Shown piece by piece: positions 22,401 through 32,632 of a DNA stretch of 64,000 nucleotides (the first letter of the stretch is position 1; each line of letters starts with the position of its first letter). Source of the stretch: Malachius bipustulatus (taxonomy: Eukaryota; Arthropoda; Insecta; Coleoptera; Melyridae); NCBI GenBank assembly GCA_910589415.1, contig OU342631.1, forward strand, positions 12,090,001 through 12,154,000. The letters are read 5' to 3'. Both the position numbers and the translations under genes were made by a program. The notes beneath the pieces were generated by a model. It saw nothing but the letters and a program-made list of their open reading frames with translations. It made no database searches and had not been told where the DNA came from.

Positions 22401-24848
22401 AACAAATGTTTTAGAGAGTTTTTAAGTAATAAAATTTGCATTTTCGTATCGCATAATGTTAAATTTGTTACAAAAGCTCATCAAGTTATCGTGTTAAATG
22501 AGGGACATATGGAAAACATTACAGCAAGCAATATACATGAAACTATCGCCAAAATACAGAACGTTATGGACAGCGGAAATCTTCAACCTAATAAGGAAAA
22601 ATTGACCGATAATTCAAAAGATGAAGAAATTAAGGAGAATGGTTTGAGCAATACTAATAAACTGATGAAACTTGAAGATGTGGAAACCAATCTTTACAAA
22701 GAAGTTAACAAAGTTGGTGCAGTTGATTTCTCGATTTATAGAAGATATGTTAATTACGGTGGAGGAACGATTGTGGCCTTAATCATATTTGTGCTTTTCA
22801 TTATTAGTAAATTTCTTGAAGGATACTGGGACAGACTTCTATCAGACTGGTAAGTTATTGCATCAAAAATAAAGATACAATTCCTACCGTAATTTGAATT
22901 CCCGAGCTTATTGCTGTAAAAACTTCATAAAAAAGAAAGATTAAAATTTTTATTTTTTAGGGTAAATTTGGATGCAAATAAAACCAAACTTTTGCACGAA
23001 AACAAGAGTGACACGGAAGAATATTTGGAAATAGATAAAAACGAACGGTACACTTTCATCATCTATACCGTTGTTCTTGGATTTTCCATAGTGGCAACTC
23101 TGGTTAAACATGTTTGCTTTTACATATACGTGAGCAGAATATCAATAAAACTTCATAAGCGAATGATCGAAAGTGTCCTGCAAGCCACCATGAGCTTTTT
23201 TGATCACACATTCATTGGAAATATTTTAAACAGATTTTCAAGAGATTTGTGCCTAATTGACGAGAGAATGGCCTTCGTTTTAGCAGATTGCATTGGGGTA
23301 AGTATCTTAAATATTGACAATAAATAAATATTCCCATTGCCATGCGATAGAAAATGTTATTGCAGACGAGTACCAGAAAACTTGATCAAGTTTACAGTCA
23401 AAATTCTGTATACAGCAATTAATGAGTCATTCAAATTTATATAATTTACAGTACCTCCTGGAAGCTTTTGCTACCTTCGCTCTAATGGCAACTGTTAACA
23501 TATCCTACTGGATACCGTCAATTTTACTCTGCATATGCTTAGTTGCTTGGAGGAGGATTTACATGCCGTCTGGTCGAAGTTTAAAAAGGCTAGACTGCGC
23601 AAGTAAGAAAGTCATTCTTGAATTAAATTAGTAGAAAGTTTTAAATTTTCACTTTTTAGCTCGAAGTCCTCTGGTGGGACATATAAACACATCTCTAGAA
23701 GGCCTGACCACCATAAGAGCGTGTAACAAAAAGAAGGAAGTATTGGAAGAATTCGACAGGCATCAAGATCTCTTCATCTCAGCCTTTCACACGTCTCTCT
23801 TAGCTGAAGCTGGTTTTGCTTGTGCCTTGAACTTTCTGACATATATTTACATCTGTTATATCGTCGGAGATTTGCTCTTCTTTAATAGTACGACCCTTTA
23901 AATTAATTATTCCCAATGAATATAATAAATTGTAATAATATTCATTTTACAGTTACACAACCAGGGAACGTGGGCTTGGCTTTGACAAAAGCTTTTTCTC
24001 TATCATACTATTTCCAGTGGGGAATTAGAGGTTGGGCAGAATTTGAAAATCTTCTCACTTCAGTTGAACGCGTCCTAGAATACACCGATATTGAATCTGA
24101 AACAAAATTCGGAAAAGCAATCAAAAACTGGCCCGATCAAGGTTTATTGAAATACGGAAATGTATCCCTGATATACCACAAGACAAATGAAGTCGTTTTA
24201 AAAGACATTGATTTCACAATTCACCCAAAAGAGAAAATAGGAATCGTCGGACGAACTGGAGCTGGAAAAACGTCTCTTATTAGCTCCTTATTCAGACTCT
24301 ACGAAGTCGATGGAGAGATACTTCTTGATGGCGTAGATTTAAAAACAGTGTCCTTGAAATACCTCAGATCGTGTATTTCAATCATTCCCCCATTCCCAGT
24401 ATTATTTCAGGGTACCATCAGAAGTAACATGGACCCTCTGAGAGAGCACACCGACGCAGATATTTGGAAGGCACTAGACAAAGTTGGTTTAAAGAACGAC
24501 GTAGGAGACTTGGAAGAATCAGTAGAAGATCATAGTAACCAGTTCAGTACCGGGCAGAGACAGCTTTTCTGCCTTGCAAGGGCGCTGGTTAGACGTAACA
24601 AGGTGATTGTACTTGACGAAGCCACGGCGAATATGGACCCAGAGACTGAGGCGCTTGTCACAGCCCTTATCGAAAAGGAGTTCGCCAACTGCACGGTCCT
24701 CATCGTTGCTCATAAACTCGCCACTGTGCTTCGAACCGATCGAGTCATGGTACTCGATAGAGGCAGTCTACTGGAGTTCGACTCTCCCCAGAACTTACTG
24801 AAGGATAGTTCTTCTAGGTTTTATGAAATGGTACAGAATGATAAATAG
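16073..24848 (+). CDS. ABCC-subfamily transporter, copy 2 (MRP4 / lethal(2)03659-like), complete
   Basis: Nine exons: 16073-16149, 16232-16465, 20410-20837, 20891-21047, 21602-22849, 22961-23297, 23452-23602, 23660-23887, 23953-24848 (TAG). All introns are GT-AG and the phases join to 3,756 bases, i.e. 1,251 residues, the usual length of a short ABCC without TMD0. Domains: N-terminal NLEEEDL motif (exon 2), TMD1 (about 100-400), NBD1 with Walker A GPVGSGKS (436-443), signature LSKGQQ (526-531), Walker B IYLLDD (546-551) and His 583; TMD2; NBD2 with Walker A GRTGAGKT (1053-1060), signature FSTGQRQ (1151-1157), Walker B IVLDE (1172-1176) and His 1207. NBD1 has Asp for the catalytic Glu, normal for ABCC. 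Odd: the NBD2 Q-loop is IIPPFP, with no Gln at 1100. Family role: ATP-driven export of anions and conjugates at the plasma membrane. Tandem duplicate of the gene at 665-5979. Confidence 0.92.
17642..17938. mobile_element. Small foldback element (GGGACACTC / GGGTGTCC ends)
   Basis: Palindrome with GGGACACTCTGTATATTGTTATATTTTCAG-type left arm and CTGAAAATGTAATAATATACAGGGTGTCC-type right arm, and the paired segment TTTATAACTCATAAAT in the middle. It equals the middle layer of the larger elements at 24956, 30545 and 45481. Confidence 0.75.
17990..18205. repeat. Partial foldback remnant
   Basis: Contains AGGGACATGTAAGCCCG, ATAACTCATAA, CTGAAAATGTAATAATATACAGGGTG (18170-18197), i.e. one arm of the same family. 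The opposite arm is missing. Confidence 0.55.
19034..19560. repeat. Region opening with a CAGGGTG foldback tip
   Basis: Starts ACACAGGGTGATCCATTTT. I can pair only short segments (GATATCCTCTTA with AAGAGGATATC near 19290 and 19500), so it is a decayed foldback at most. Confidence 0.35.
21129..21415 (-). mobile_element. LTR retroelement remnant: tRNA-Lys primer site and part of an LTR
   Basis: In intron 4 of ABCC copy 2. On the minus strand 21147-21129 reads TGGCGCCCGAGCAGGGGAC, nearly complementary to the 3' end of tRNA-Lys(UUU) (one substitution and one extra G), the primer-binding site used by many LTR elements. The sequence before it (plus 21155-21415) would be the LTR end. No gag or pol is left. 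The exact LTR ends and a target duplication could not be found. Confidence 0.5.
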
Positions 24849-24955
24849 ATAAAATTATATAAAATTAGCATAAAATTTTAAATCGTTTATCTCTTTATTC
24901 TACTAATACCCATAAGTTGCTCCTACACTACTTATAACTTTGAATGTGTAATATA

Positions 24956-25809
24956 CAGGGTGATTGATTGAAACGCCACATTAGAAAAAGTTCGACTTCC
25001 AAAAGATCTAGGGATCTGAAATTTGGAACTTAGGCAACATACCTAATAAAGGAGTCAAAATGAAATATTACCAAGATGGCGGCACATTTAAAAATGGCGA
25101 AAACAATGGCCATATCTTTGTTTTTTTAAATGGGACACCCCATATATTATTGCATTTTCAGATTGTCTGAGAAAATATAATACCAATGGTGTTTATAGTT
25201 GTATTTTAAATTGAGTAGGCTATGAGTTATAAACAAGTGAAAATTGCAATTTTCCAAATTTAAACCCATTTACCACGAAAACGGCCCATAATATCAAAAA
25301 ACGGCTTACATGTCCCTATCCTTAATTTTTATCTGGTATCCTACTGTATAGTTTAAATTTTTATACAGGGTGATGAAAAATCTGATAATTTTCACCACCT
25401 TGTATAAACATTTCAACTGCATAATTGGATGCCTTATAAAAAGTTAAGATAGGAACATGTAAGCCGTTTTTTGATATTATGGGCCGTTTTCGTGGTAAAT
25501 GGGATTAAATTTGGAAAATTGCGATTTTCACTTGTTTGTAACTCATAGCCGACTCAATTTAAACTGCAACTATAAGCACAATTGTTATTACATTTTCTCA
25601 GACAATCTGAAAATGCAATAATATATGGGGTGTCCTATTTAAAAAAACATAGATGGCCATTGTTTTCGCCATTTTTAAATGTGCCGCCATCTTGGTAATA
25701 TTTCATTTTGACTCCTTATTAGGTATGTTGCCTAAGTTCCAAATTTCAGATCCCTAGATCATTTGGAAGTCGAACTTTTTCTAATGCGGCGTTTCAATCA
25801 ATCACCCTG
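24956..25809. mobile_element. Foldback element inside the 3' end of ABCC copy 2
   Basis: Complete palindrome from CAGGGTGATTGATTGAAACG to its complement, TATA on both sides. Three concentric layers: outer (24956-25809), middle GGGACACCC to GGGTGTCC (25132-25635) and a central mini-palindrome CAGGGTGATGAAAAATC (25366-25402), all centred within 2 bases of 25383. It lies 107 bases after the stop codon and before the AATAAA at 25826, i.e. most likely in the transcribed 3' UTR. No gene. Confidence 0.9.
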
Positions 25810-25813
25810 TATA

Positions 25814-26184
25814 CCTAGGTACCTGAATAAATCTGTAAAAATAATTATTTTCCTTCTCAGACAATCCAAAAATGCAATAAAATATGAGCATTCCATTTAA
25901 AAAAATATAACTTTGTTAGGTTTCATATTTTTGGGACACTATACATTATTAATTTATTTTTAAATGTCCCTTTACCGGGTCTCTATCCACTCCGAAAACA
26001 AAATTTTCTTAAAGAGCATAGCCACAATCGTCCATGGCGTATTCCGTGAATAAACCTGTATGACTAGGCCATTTTAAATTCGTGTATTAAAAAGGATCTC
26101 ATTATCTGAAACAACTTCAAGTTCATAATTTATTTTTCGTATCCCTTTATGTTCTTTAGTAAAGGTAGGTACCTACTTGTTATA
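25814..26184. other. Spacer between two foldback elements
   Basis: Contains the AATAAA at 25826 and a short decayed arm (CAGACAATCCAAAAATGCAATAAAATATGAGC, 25858 on). Nothing else seen. Confidence 0.45.
25826..25831 (+). promoter_or_regulatory. Probable ancestral polyadenylation signal of ABCC copy 2
   Basis: AATAAA in the same context as after copy 1. No AATAAA occurs between the stop codon (24848) and the foldback element, so the transcript would have to run through the element or use a variant signal. Confidence 0.5.
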
Positions 26185-27122
26185 CAGGGTGATTCAGGTT
26201 TTACCTACTTAACTCTAGGGAACGATAGAGAATCGAAAAATAATATGAGTTTGCTTCATGAACTATATTCGTGAAATGCTTCGTTAAGAAAATACAGGGT
26301 GTTAAAGTTTTAAGAAAAAATTCATATTTTTGAAATATAAAAAAATTGGCTGATTGAAATAATTTGAATTTTGTACAGTAGTTCTGCTAATTGAAGTACA
26401 TGATGTGATACTTCCGATGAAAAATTCTTCAATCCAGTGGCGGAGATCTGGGCTTGTTGTTACCTTTTTTATTAAATAATTTCTACGCCACTGACTTTAA
26501 TGCAAATTGGTTATTTATGGTAGATACGTTGTTTTGTTTAGATGAGAAAAGTCATCCTACGTTTTTGTTGTAGAACGCAGTGTTTTCAAGATATTCCACA
26601 ATGTTGGTACCTACTCATGCAATAAGCTTTTTGTAATGCAATAATACGGTTCAATAACGATCACAAAAATGATTAACTTCTGGAAAAACTCAAATAATAG
26701 CATCGATTTTTATGATATTTTACCTCGTACGGGTTTCCTACATTGTGAAGTATCTCGGAAACAGTGCGTCCTAAGACAAAAACGTACAAATTTGCGTTAA
26801 AGTCAGTGACGTAGAAATTATTTAATAAAAAAGGTAACAACACACCCAGATCTCCGCCACTGGATTGAAGAATTATTCATCGGAAGTATTAAATTATGTA
26901 CCTACTTCAACTAGCACAACTACTGTTCAAAATTTCAAATTATCAATCAGCCAATTTTTTTATATTTCAAAAATACGAATTGTTTCTTAAAACTTTAACA
27001 CCCTGTATTTTTTTAACGAAGCATTTCACGAACATAGTTCATGAAGCAAATAAACTCATATTATTTTTCGATTCTCTATCGTTCCCTAGAGTTAACAAGG
27101 TAGAACCTGATGAATCACCCTG
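26185..27122. mobile_element. Foldback element, CAGGGTGATTCAGG type
   Basis: Palindrome with TATA on both sides. The second CAGGGTG box is at 26295, exactly 110 bases inside. The middle part is homologous to 14027-14990. No gene; an 85-codon open frame across the right arm is incidental. Confidence 0.9.
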
Positions 27123-28016
27123 TATAGTTTATGATTTCATAGTTGTTAGTTAGGCAACTTAAATATTCTATAAAGTGATTAGCTGGTGGCCTATCCTATC
27201 TACATAGTAACGTACGTCCGGCCTCCTGAAAAGGAATTAATTAATATAAAGATGGTCGTCAATGGGAAGTTGTTTTACTAAATACAAAAATATAAAACCT
27301 GCTAGTGCCTAGTGTTAAAGGCTGATTATAAATATAATTAATGATAAAACAGACGACATAACAGTACTAAGTACAGGGACAAAGTTATGAAAAGAATTCT
27401 TTACATACTCCTATGCAACCAACATTACTAAAAAATTAAAAATACACAAAATAAGAAAGTACAAAATGAATCTCTGCACAGTTTATTAACAGTACAAATT
27501 ATTGTAACACCAACTGCCTAAAAACAATAACTGTCCTGTCAGTCCTGTCATGAATCAAATAAACAAGATAAATCTGTCATTTTGACAAAAGAGTACCTAT
27601 ATGCGATATCCTCTGACCGTGACCATTGATCACCGGGATGGACCACCAATATGGCGGACGATGCCAGACAGAGACAGAACACAACTTAAAGCTTGTAAGC
27701 TTCTTGTAAGACTTAAAGAATATCACTTTCGCCTGTCCGCCGACCGTCCGTCACGTAACAGCCAATCACCGGCCGAGCTTTATGGCATGGTTTGGGTTAA
27801 GTCAACTGTCAATGTCAAATTTGGACCACCAAGATGGCTGACTTTCATCGCATTCATTGGATAGGTAAAGTTATACTCTTTCCTGACCTTTTTTCTTCTT
27901 TGAATTGACCAGTCGGCCTAATAAATGATACAATAAACATTGAATTTAATACTAATTCACGTTATTACCACTTCCATGTCATATTATTTATGTTGTATAC
28001 GTAGCTGTCACAAGTC

Positions 28017-28024
28017 TGACGTCA
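28017..28024. promoter_or_regulatory. CRE-like palindrome TGACGTCA (first)
   Basis: Perfect TGACGTCA within TAGCTGTCACAAGTCTGACGTCAT, repeated at 28444. Possibly CREB/ATF binding; location 1.35 kb before the putative exon at 29373. Confidence 0.3.
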
Positions 28025-28443
28025 TATAAAGTGCGCAGTGACATCAAATCAAAACATAATTGTTTGTTTCTGTTACCTTTGTTTACTTGTATCCTGTATC
28101 ATATCATAATAATTATAATTTACACAGATTTATTATTAAGAATTATTATTTTTTATATTGTTATAATGTTATTATGTTATCTAATCTTCTTTTCACGTCG
28201 ACAACTCACTGTGAATAAGCATTTTGTATTTCCGTACCTATACTTTTCATCAGAGCCGGCCCTGTACTCGAGTACTTTACTCGTATTTTTGTTTCGAGTA
28301 AAATAAATACTCGTAATTTTTTACTCATCCAACATACTTATTACTCGTACGAGTCAGTTACTGCAATAATTACAATAAACATCGAAATAAACCAATAATT
28401 TACTTTATTATTACAACCGTGTTGTATGTAGCTGTCACAAGCA

Positions 28444-28451
28444 TGACGTCA
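28444..28451. promoter_or_regulatory. CRE-like palindrome TGACGTCA (second)
   Basis: Same 8-base palindrome in a duplicated context, 427 bases after the first. Confidence 0.3.
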
Positions 28452-28786
28452 TGGGCTGCGAGCTTTCACACCTTGTTTATTGTTCATTTGTATCATCAGT
28501 AAATCTACTCATACTTTTATTGTTACTGCACTGAAGGTGCCCACTGCCCAGCTCTGCTTTTCCTACTGCTCGTAATAAAGAAGTAAAAACATCAGGAAAT
28601 AGTATTATCCGAAATCGATTTTATTATGTATGTATATTATTATGACATGAGATATGAATCAACAGTCAATCACCAATCGAGCTTTACGATGAGGCGTAGT
28701 TAAGTCAACTATCAATGTCAAGAAAATTAGAAATTGACCGCCTAACACGGCTGGCTTCCGTCGCACTCATCAGATTGGAGCAGATT

Positions 28787-28834
28787 GGAACCTGTATTAC
28801 CGACACTGACGCTTGTGTCGGTAATGCAGGTTCC
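28787..28834. repeat. 20-bp-stem hairpin
   Basis: GGAACCTGTATTACCGACAC pairs with GTGTCGGTAATGCAGGTTCC, one mismatch, 8-base loop. Not linked to a larger element. Confidence 0.8.
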
Positions 28835-29372
28835 CTACATAGACAAAGCGTCATTATACTTGTTCCGGTCTCTCCTGATTATTTTACTTCTAAGGCTCAG
28901 AGTGCTGCGTGATGTGATGCTGGTTGCATAATGATGACAACAATTTGATTGTGTTTACGCGCCTGAATCTCACCGACTGAATTGTTAGGGAATTTCTCCA
29001 TTTTCAGGTTCTCAGCCTGAAAACCAGTTACTAGTTTTCAAGGTAACGACCAATCACAACAACAAGTACAACATTCCTACAAAAACGTTACGTTTTTCGG
29101 TTACACCAGGTACCAGGACAACAATTTTGATTTTGAATCGGAGGAGCCGAAGAACGACTGTTTTAGAGTTATTTTACCGGTCATGGTCAAAATTTCAAAA
29201 TGTTGAGTTAAAAATGTCAACGGTTTCACATTTTCAAGTTTAGTTTTAGTTTAATGTTTGGAATGCTGTCCTGAACGTTATGTAAAAAGTTAGTTTGAAT
29301 TGTGTTTGTGTGTGTTTTTATGTATGCTACTTGAACACTGCTATTGGATTCCAAAATTTTAAGAGTCTTATA

Positions 29373-29440
29373 ATGGAGAAATTTGAACAACCTGACAGCA
29401 GGAAGGTGGACTGCACCCTCAACTGCGACCTCGAGGACAG
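29373..29440 (+). CDS. Putative first coding exon A of an unidentified gene
   Basis: ATG in AAGAGTCTTATAATGGAG, 22 codons plus two bases, ending GAGGACAG at a GTACGT donor. The peptide starts MEKFEQPDSRKVDC. Unlike its surroundings it has balanced composition (GTGGACTGCACCCTCAACTG). It ends in phase 2, like the exon at 38824, and would join the exon at 56505 to give ...LEDSTSPSQLQ. I do not recognise the protein. Support is from donor, phase and composition only. Confidence 0.45.
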
Positions 29441-29673
29441 GTACGTTTCAAAATTATCAAAATTACATTAATCAATCTACAATCAATTGATTGCCTATAA
29501 TATTAATATCCGCCATTGATTTTGTGAATAAATATTTTATTATTATTCCTCTATTAAAATATAACTCCTGAGAAACGTGATCTAGATTTTATTTTTATTG
29601 CTTTTTCTCCATAATAATTTATACTAATTTACTAATTTATTCATCTTCAGCAATTATTAATTTATTGACGGTA

Positions 29674-30542
29674 TACCGGGTGTCCCAGACTTAATTGACC
29701 AGGCCATATCTCATATACAGGTTGCGATAATCGAGCCGAATAAAAGGCATATTATTATAATTTTTCAAGCTGTATAACATGACAGCATGAAAACAACCCT
29801 CACTCCAACATCCCCTAAGTTACAGCCCCCACCCTTAAAAAAATGAATAGCACCCTTTATATATTTTTGTATATTCAAAACCAGTATTCGATTGTCTATT
29901 CAGATGATTTTTCAGATTCAAAATTGGTTGAGAAATAACCAAGAAAAGGTTCATCAAATTGGCCATGACTTTTTATCTTAACTTTCTCTGGATGACTTTT
30001 GCTGTCAAAATTTATCAATATTTTGGTCATAGTTTTTAATTAGCAGGTCACGGTCATCATTAAGGTTCATGATAAAGTGCTTTGTCTCTTGTTTTATTTT
30101 TTAAAATACCCAATAAATCAGAATCATTAAATAAATTGTTTGGACTTTAATTATAATAATAACTATCACCTGTCTGTTAAAAACTATGACTAAATTATTG
30201 ATAAATTTTGACAACTAAAGTCATTCCGAGAAAGTTCAGATAAAAAGTCATGACCACCTTGATGAGCTTTTTCTTGGTTATTTCTCAACCGATTTTGAAT
30301 CTGAAAAATAATCTGAATAGACAATCGAATACTGGTTTTGAATATACAAAAATATATACAGGGTGCTATTTATTTTTTTAAGGTTGGGGGCTGTAACTTA
30401 GGGGATGTTGAAGTGGGGGTTGGTTTCATGCTGTCATGTTATAGAGCTTCAAAAATTATAGTAAAATCCCCTTTTTTCGGCTCGATTATCTCAACCTGTA
30501 TATGAGATCTGGCCTGGTCAATTAAGTCTGGGACACCCGGTA
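29674..30542. mobile_element. Foldback element, TACCGGGTGTCCCAGAC ends
   Basis: Long inverted repeat: TACCGGGTGTCCCAGACTTA at the left, its complement at the right; inner paired segments include AGATAAAAAGTCATG and CCAATTTTGAATCTGAAAAAT-like stretches. Centre near 30108. The next foldback element abuts its right end. Confidence 0.9.
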
Positions 30543-30544
30543 TA

Positions 30545-31393
30545 CAGGGTAAGTCATTGATATGGGAAAGCTCGATTGCACCTACACCATTAAAGATATC
30601 GAAATGAACCAAAAAGTGCTGTAAATGGGAGGGTAAAGTGCAGTTTGTAAAATTATTTTCAGATACACAGGATGGCCCAATATCGCTGTACACCATACAA
30701 CTTTGTTATTTTAAATGGGACACCCTCTATATTATTACATCTTCAGATTATTTGAGAAAAGTAAAAAAGAATGGTTTGTAAAGTTGAAGTTTGTAATGAG
30801 CGATTTATGAGTTATAAACAAATGAAAATCGCGATTTTCCATTTTCAAAGCAGCTTATATTGAAAACGGCTCGAGATATGGAAAAACGGTTTACATGTTC
30901 CTATCTTAACTTTTCAAGCGGTATCCTATTGGATGGATGAAATTTTTATACAGAGTGGTAAAAAATTTGATTATTTTCATCACTCGGTATAAAAATTTCA
31001 GCTACATGATAGGATACCAAATTAAAAATTAAGATAGGGACATGTAAACCGTTTTTCCATATCTCGAGCCGTTTTCAATATAAGCTGCTTTGAAAATGAA
31101 AAATCGCGATTTTCATTTGTTTATAACTCATAAATTGCTCATTAAAAACTTCAACTTTACAAACCATTCTTTTTTACTTTTCTCAAATAATCTAAAGATG
31201 TAATAATATAGAGGGTGTCCTATTTAAAATAACAAAGTTGTATGGCGTACAGCGATATTGGGCCATCCTGTGTATCTGAAAATAATTTTACAAACTGCAC
31301 TTTACCCTCCCATTTACAGCACTTTTTGGTTCATTTCGATATCTTTAATGGTGTAGGTGTAATCGAGCTTTCCCATATCAATGACTTACCCTG
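30545..31393. mobile_element. Foldback element, CAGGGTAAGTCATTG type, three-layered
   Basis: Complete palindrome, TATA on both sides, inserted at the very end of the element at 29674. Middle layer GGGACACCC to GGGTGTCC (30717-31220), centre near 30970 with CAGAGTGGTAAAAAATTTG against TTATTTTCATCACTCGG. The same 60-odd-codon open frame appears at both ends in mirror image, an artefact of the repeat. Confidence 0.9.
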
Positions 31394-31465
31394 TATAGGT
31401 ATGGTGAGAAAATGGGGGGTAATCGGTATGCACCTTCGCCACCTCCTCAAGGGGCTCTATAAATC

Positions 31466-31618
31466 GGTACGAAAATTGTGTACAGTAACTGACACATCCA
31501 AAAAAGTAATTTCAGAGAAGCGGCAAGCAGAAACTTTCGTTGCATGAAAAATTTTCCGCTTGCCGCTTTTCCGAAATTGATTTTTAGAACTGTCAGTTAC
31601 TTTACACAATTTCCATAC
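31466..31618. mobile_element. Small inverted-repeat element, about 150 bp
   Basis: GTACGAAAATTGTGTACAGT at the left pairs with TTTACACAATTTCCATAC at the right; the inner GCGGCAAGC pairs with GCTTGCCGC. MITE-sized, family unknown. Confidence 0.65.
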
Positions 31619-32632
31619 TAATGTATAGCAAGGCAACCCTTTTCTCCATTCTCGCAGCATGCGTTGGAGCTCCTACTCAAACCTTCCCGAACTTTTTTTT
31701 TAAATATATGCGGAGGTCTTTCTCGTTCGTCGTTCCTTTCCTGGAAAAACCTCCTGGGTGGCTGGTCTGGATCTTCTTCTTATTATTTTATGTTTATGGC
31801 TTACGCACCACTTGGCCATCAGCTTCGAATTATTTATGTTCCTTTTGGCTCGTTTTAATTCCCCAGAGGCATTGAGATATTTGGTAAATTTTTATCAATA
31901 GCTATTTTTCGAGCAAGGGATGACTAAACGTTTTCCCAAATCTGTCCCCTTGTCTTTTCCCTGGTCTGAAGGTGGCTGGTCAAGTCGATCACATAGGAGG
32001 TTAGTAAATAAACAGCACTATAGTTTCTCTGCCCCAAACCAAAGATATTGAAGTCTGAGGCTACTGCGTAAACCTCACAGTTCTCATGTACACCTTAAGT
32101 AGTATAAGGATGAGTAAGGAGTTCATTGTGGATTGTGGGATATTAAGTATTCCTTCTTTCTGCTGTTAAGTAATACCTCTTTGAAGTTAAAAAGTCATAC
32201 AGTAAAGATACAAGCTGGTCTGAATGTTTCCTGTCTATCAGAGTCTTCGAGAACTAATCATGCAGTAATTTATGACCGCGTTCAACATTTCAGTGTCGAT
32301 GTTTTGACTTTTGTCCTGAACCCCAAAAGAATTCTTCTGTGGCTGAACCAAGTTTTTGAACGACTAAAATGGTTAGGTACAAAATTCACAGTTGTTCTCA
32401 TTGCCATGTGTTTATGTGGCACCTAAAACTGTAAAAATGCTTTTTTTCTCTTTCAGTTATAAGTAAATCTCACACAGAAACAATTTTAAACAAAAAAATT
32501 TGGTGGTAATTAAGGGAAAAAATTGGGAATAATGTTTTAGTTGAAAAATATAAAAAGAGAAATCAAAATAAGCAATTTTTGAAGACAATTAGTGGTCGTT
32601 CGCTTTATTTTTCTCAATAATCTTTACTATAT
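31619..32632. other. Intron or spacer without recognised features
   Basis: Open frames of 84 to 97 codons exist (31621-31875 and 32133-32426) but show no domain, no splice support and ordinary composition. I see no repeat structure. Confidence 0.4.

Larger units (their letters stand above)
27127..29372. other. Intergenic region with CRE-like sites and local duplications
   Basis: No exon recognised before 29373. Features: a degenerate duplication of about 100 bases (27755-27860 and 28660-28760, with CAATCACCxxxCGAGCTTTA and TTAAGTCAACT); two copies of TAGCTGTCACAAGxxTGACGTCAT (27999-28025 and 28426-28452); a TACTCGAGTA-rich stretch (28262-28345) that begins CAGAGCCGGCCCTG, which resembles a hAT tip; hairpins at 28787-28834 and 29003-29025. 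Confidence 0.5.

Noticed and set aside
27601..27864. 87-codon open frame near the CRE-like region.
   Set aside because: Partly built from a segment duplicated at 28660-28760, where the frame is not kept.
30439..31547. Two similar open frames (about 85 and 101 codons) on opposite strands.
   Set aside because: They are mirror copies in the arms of the foldback at 30545-31393; identical peptides follow from the palindrome and show no domain.
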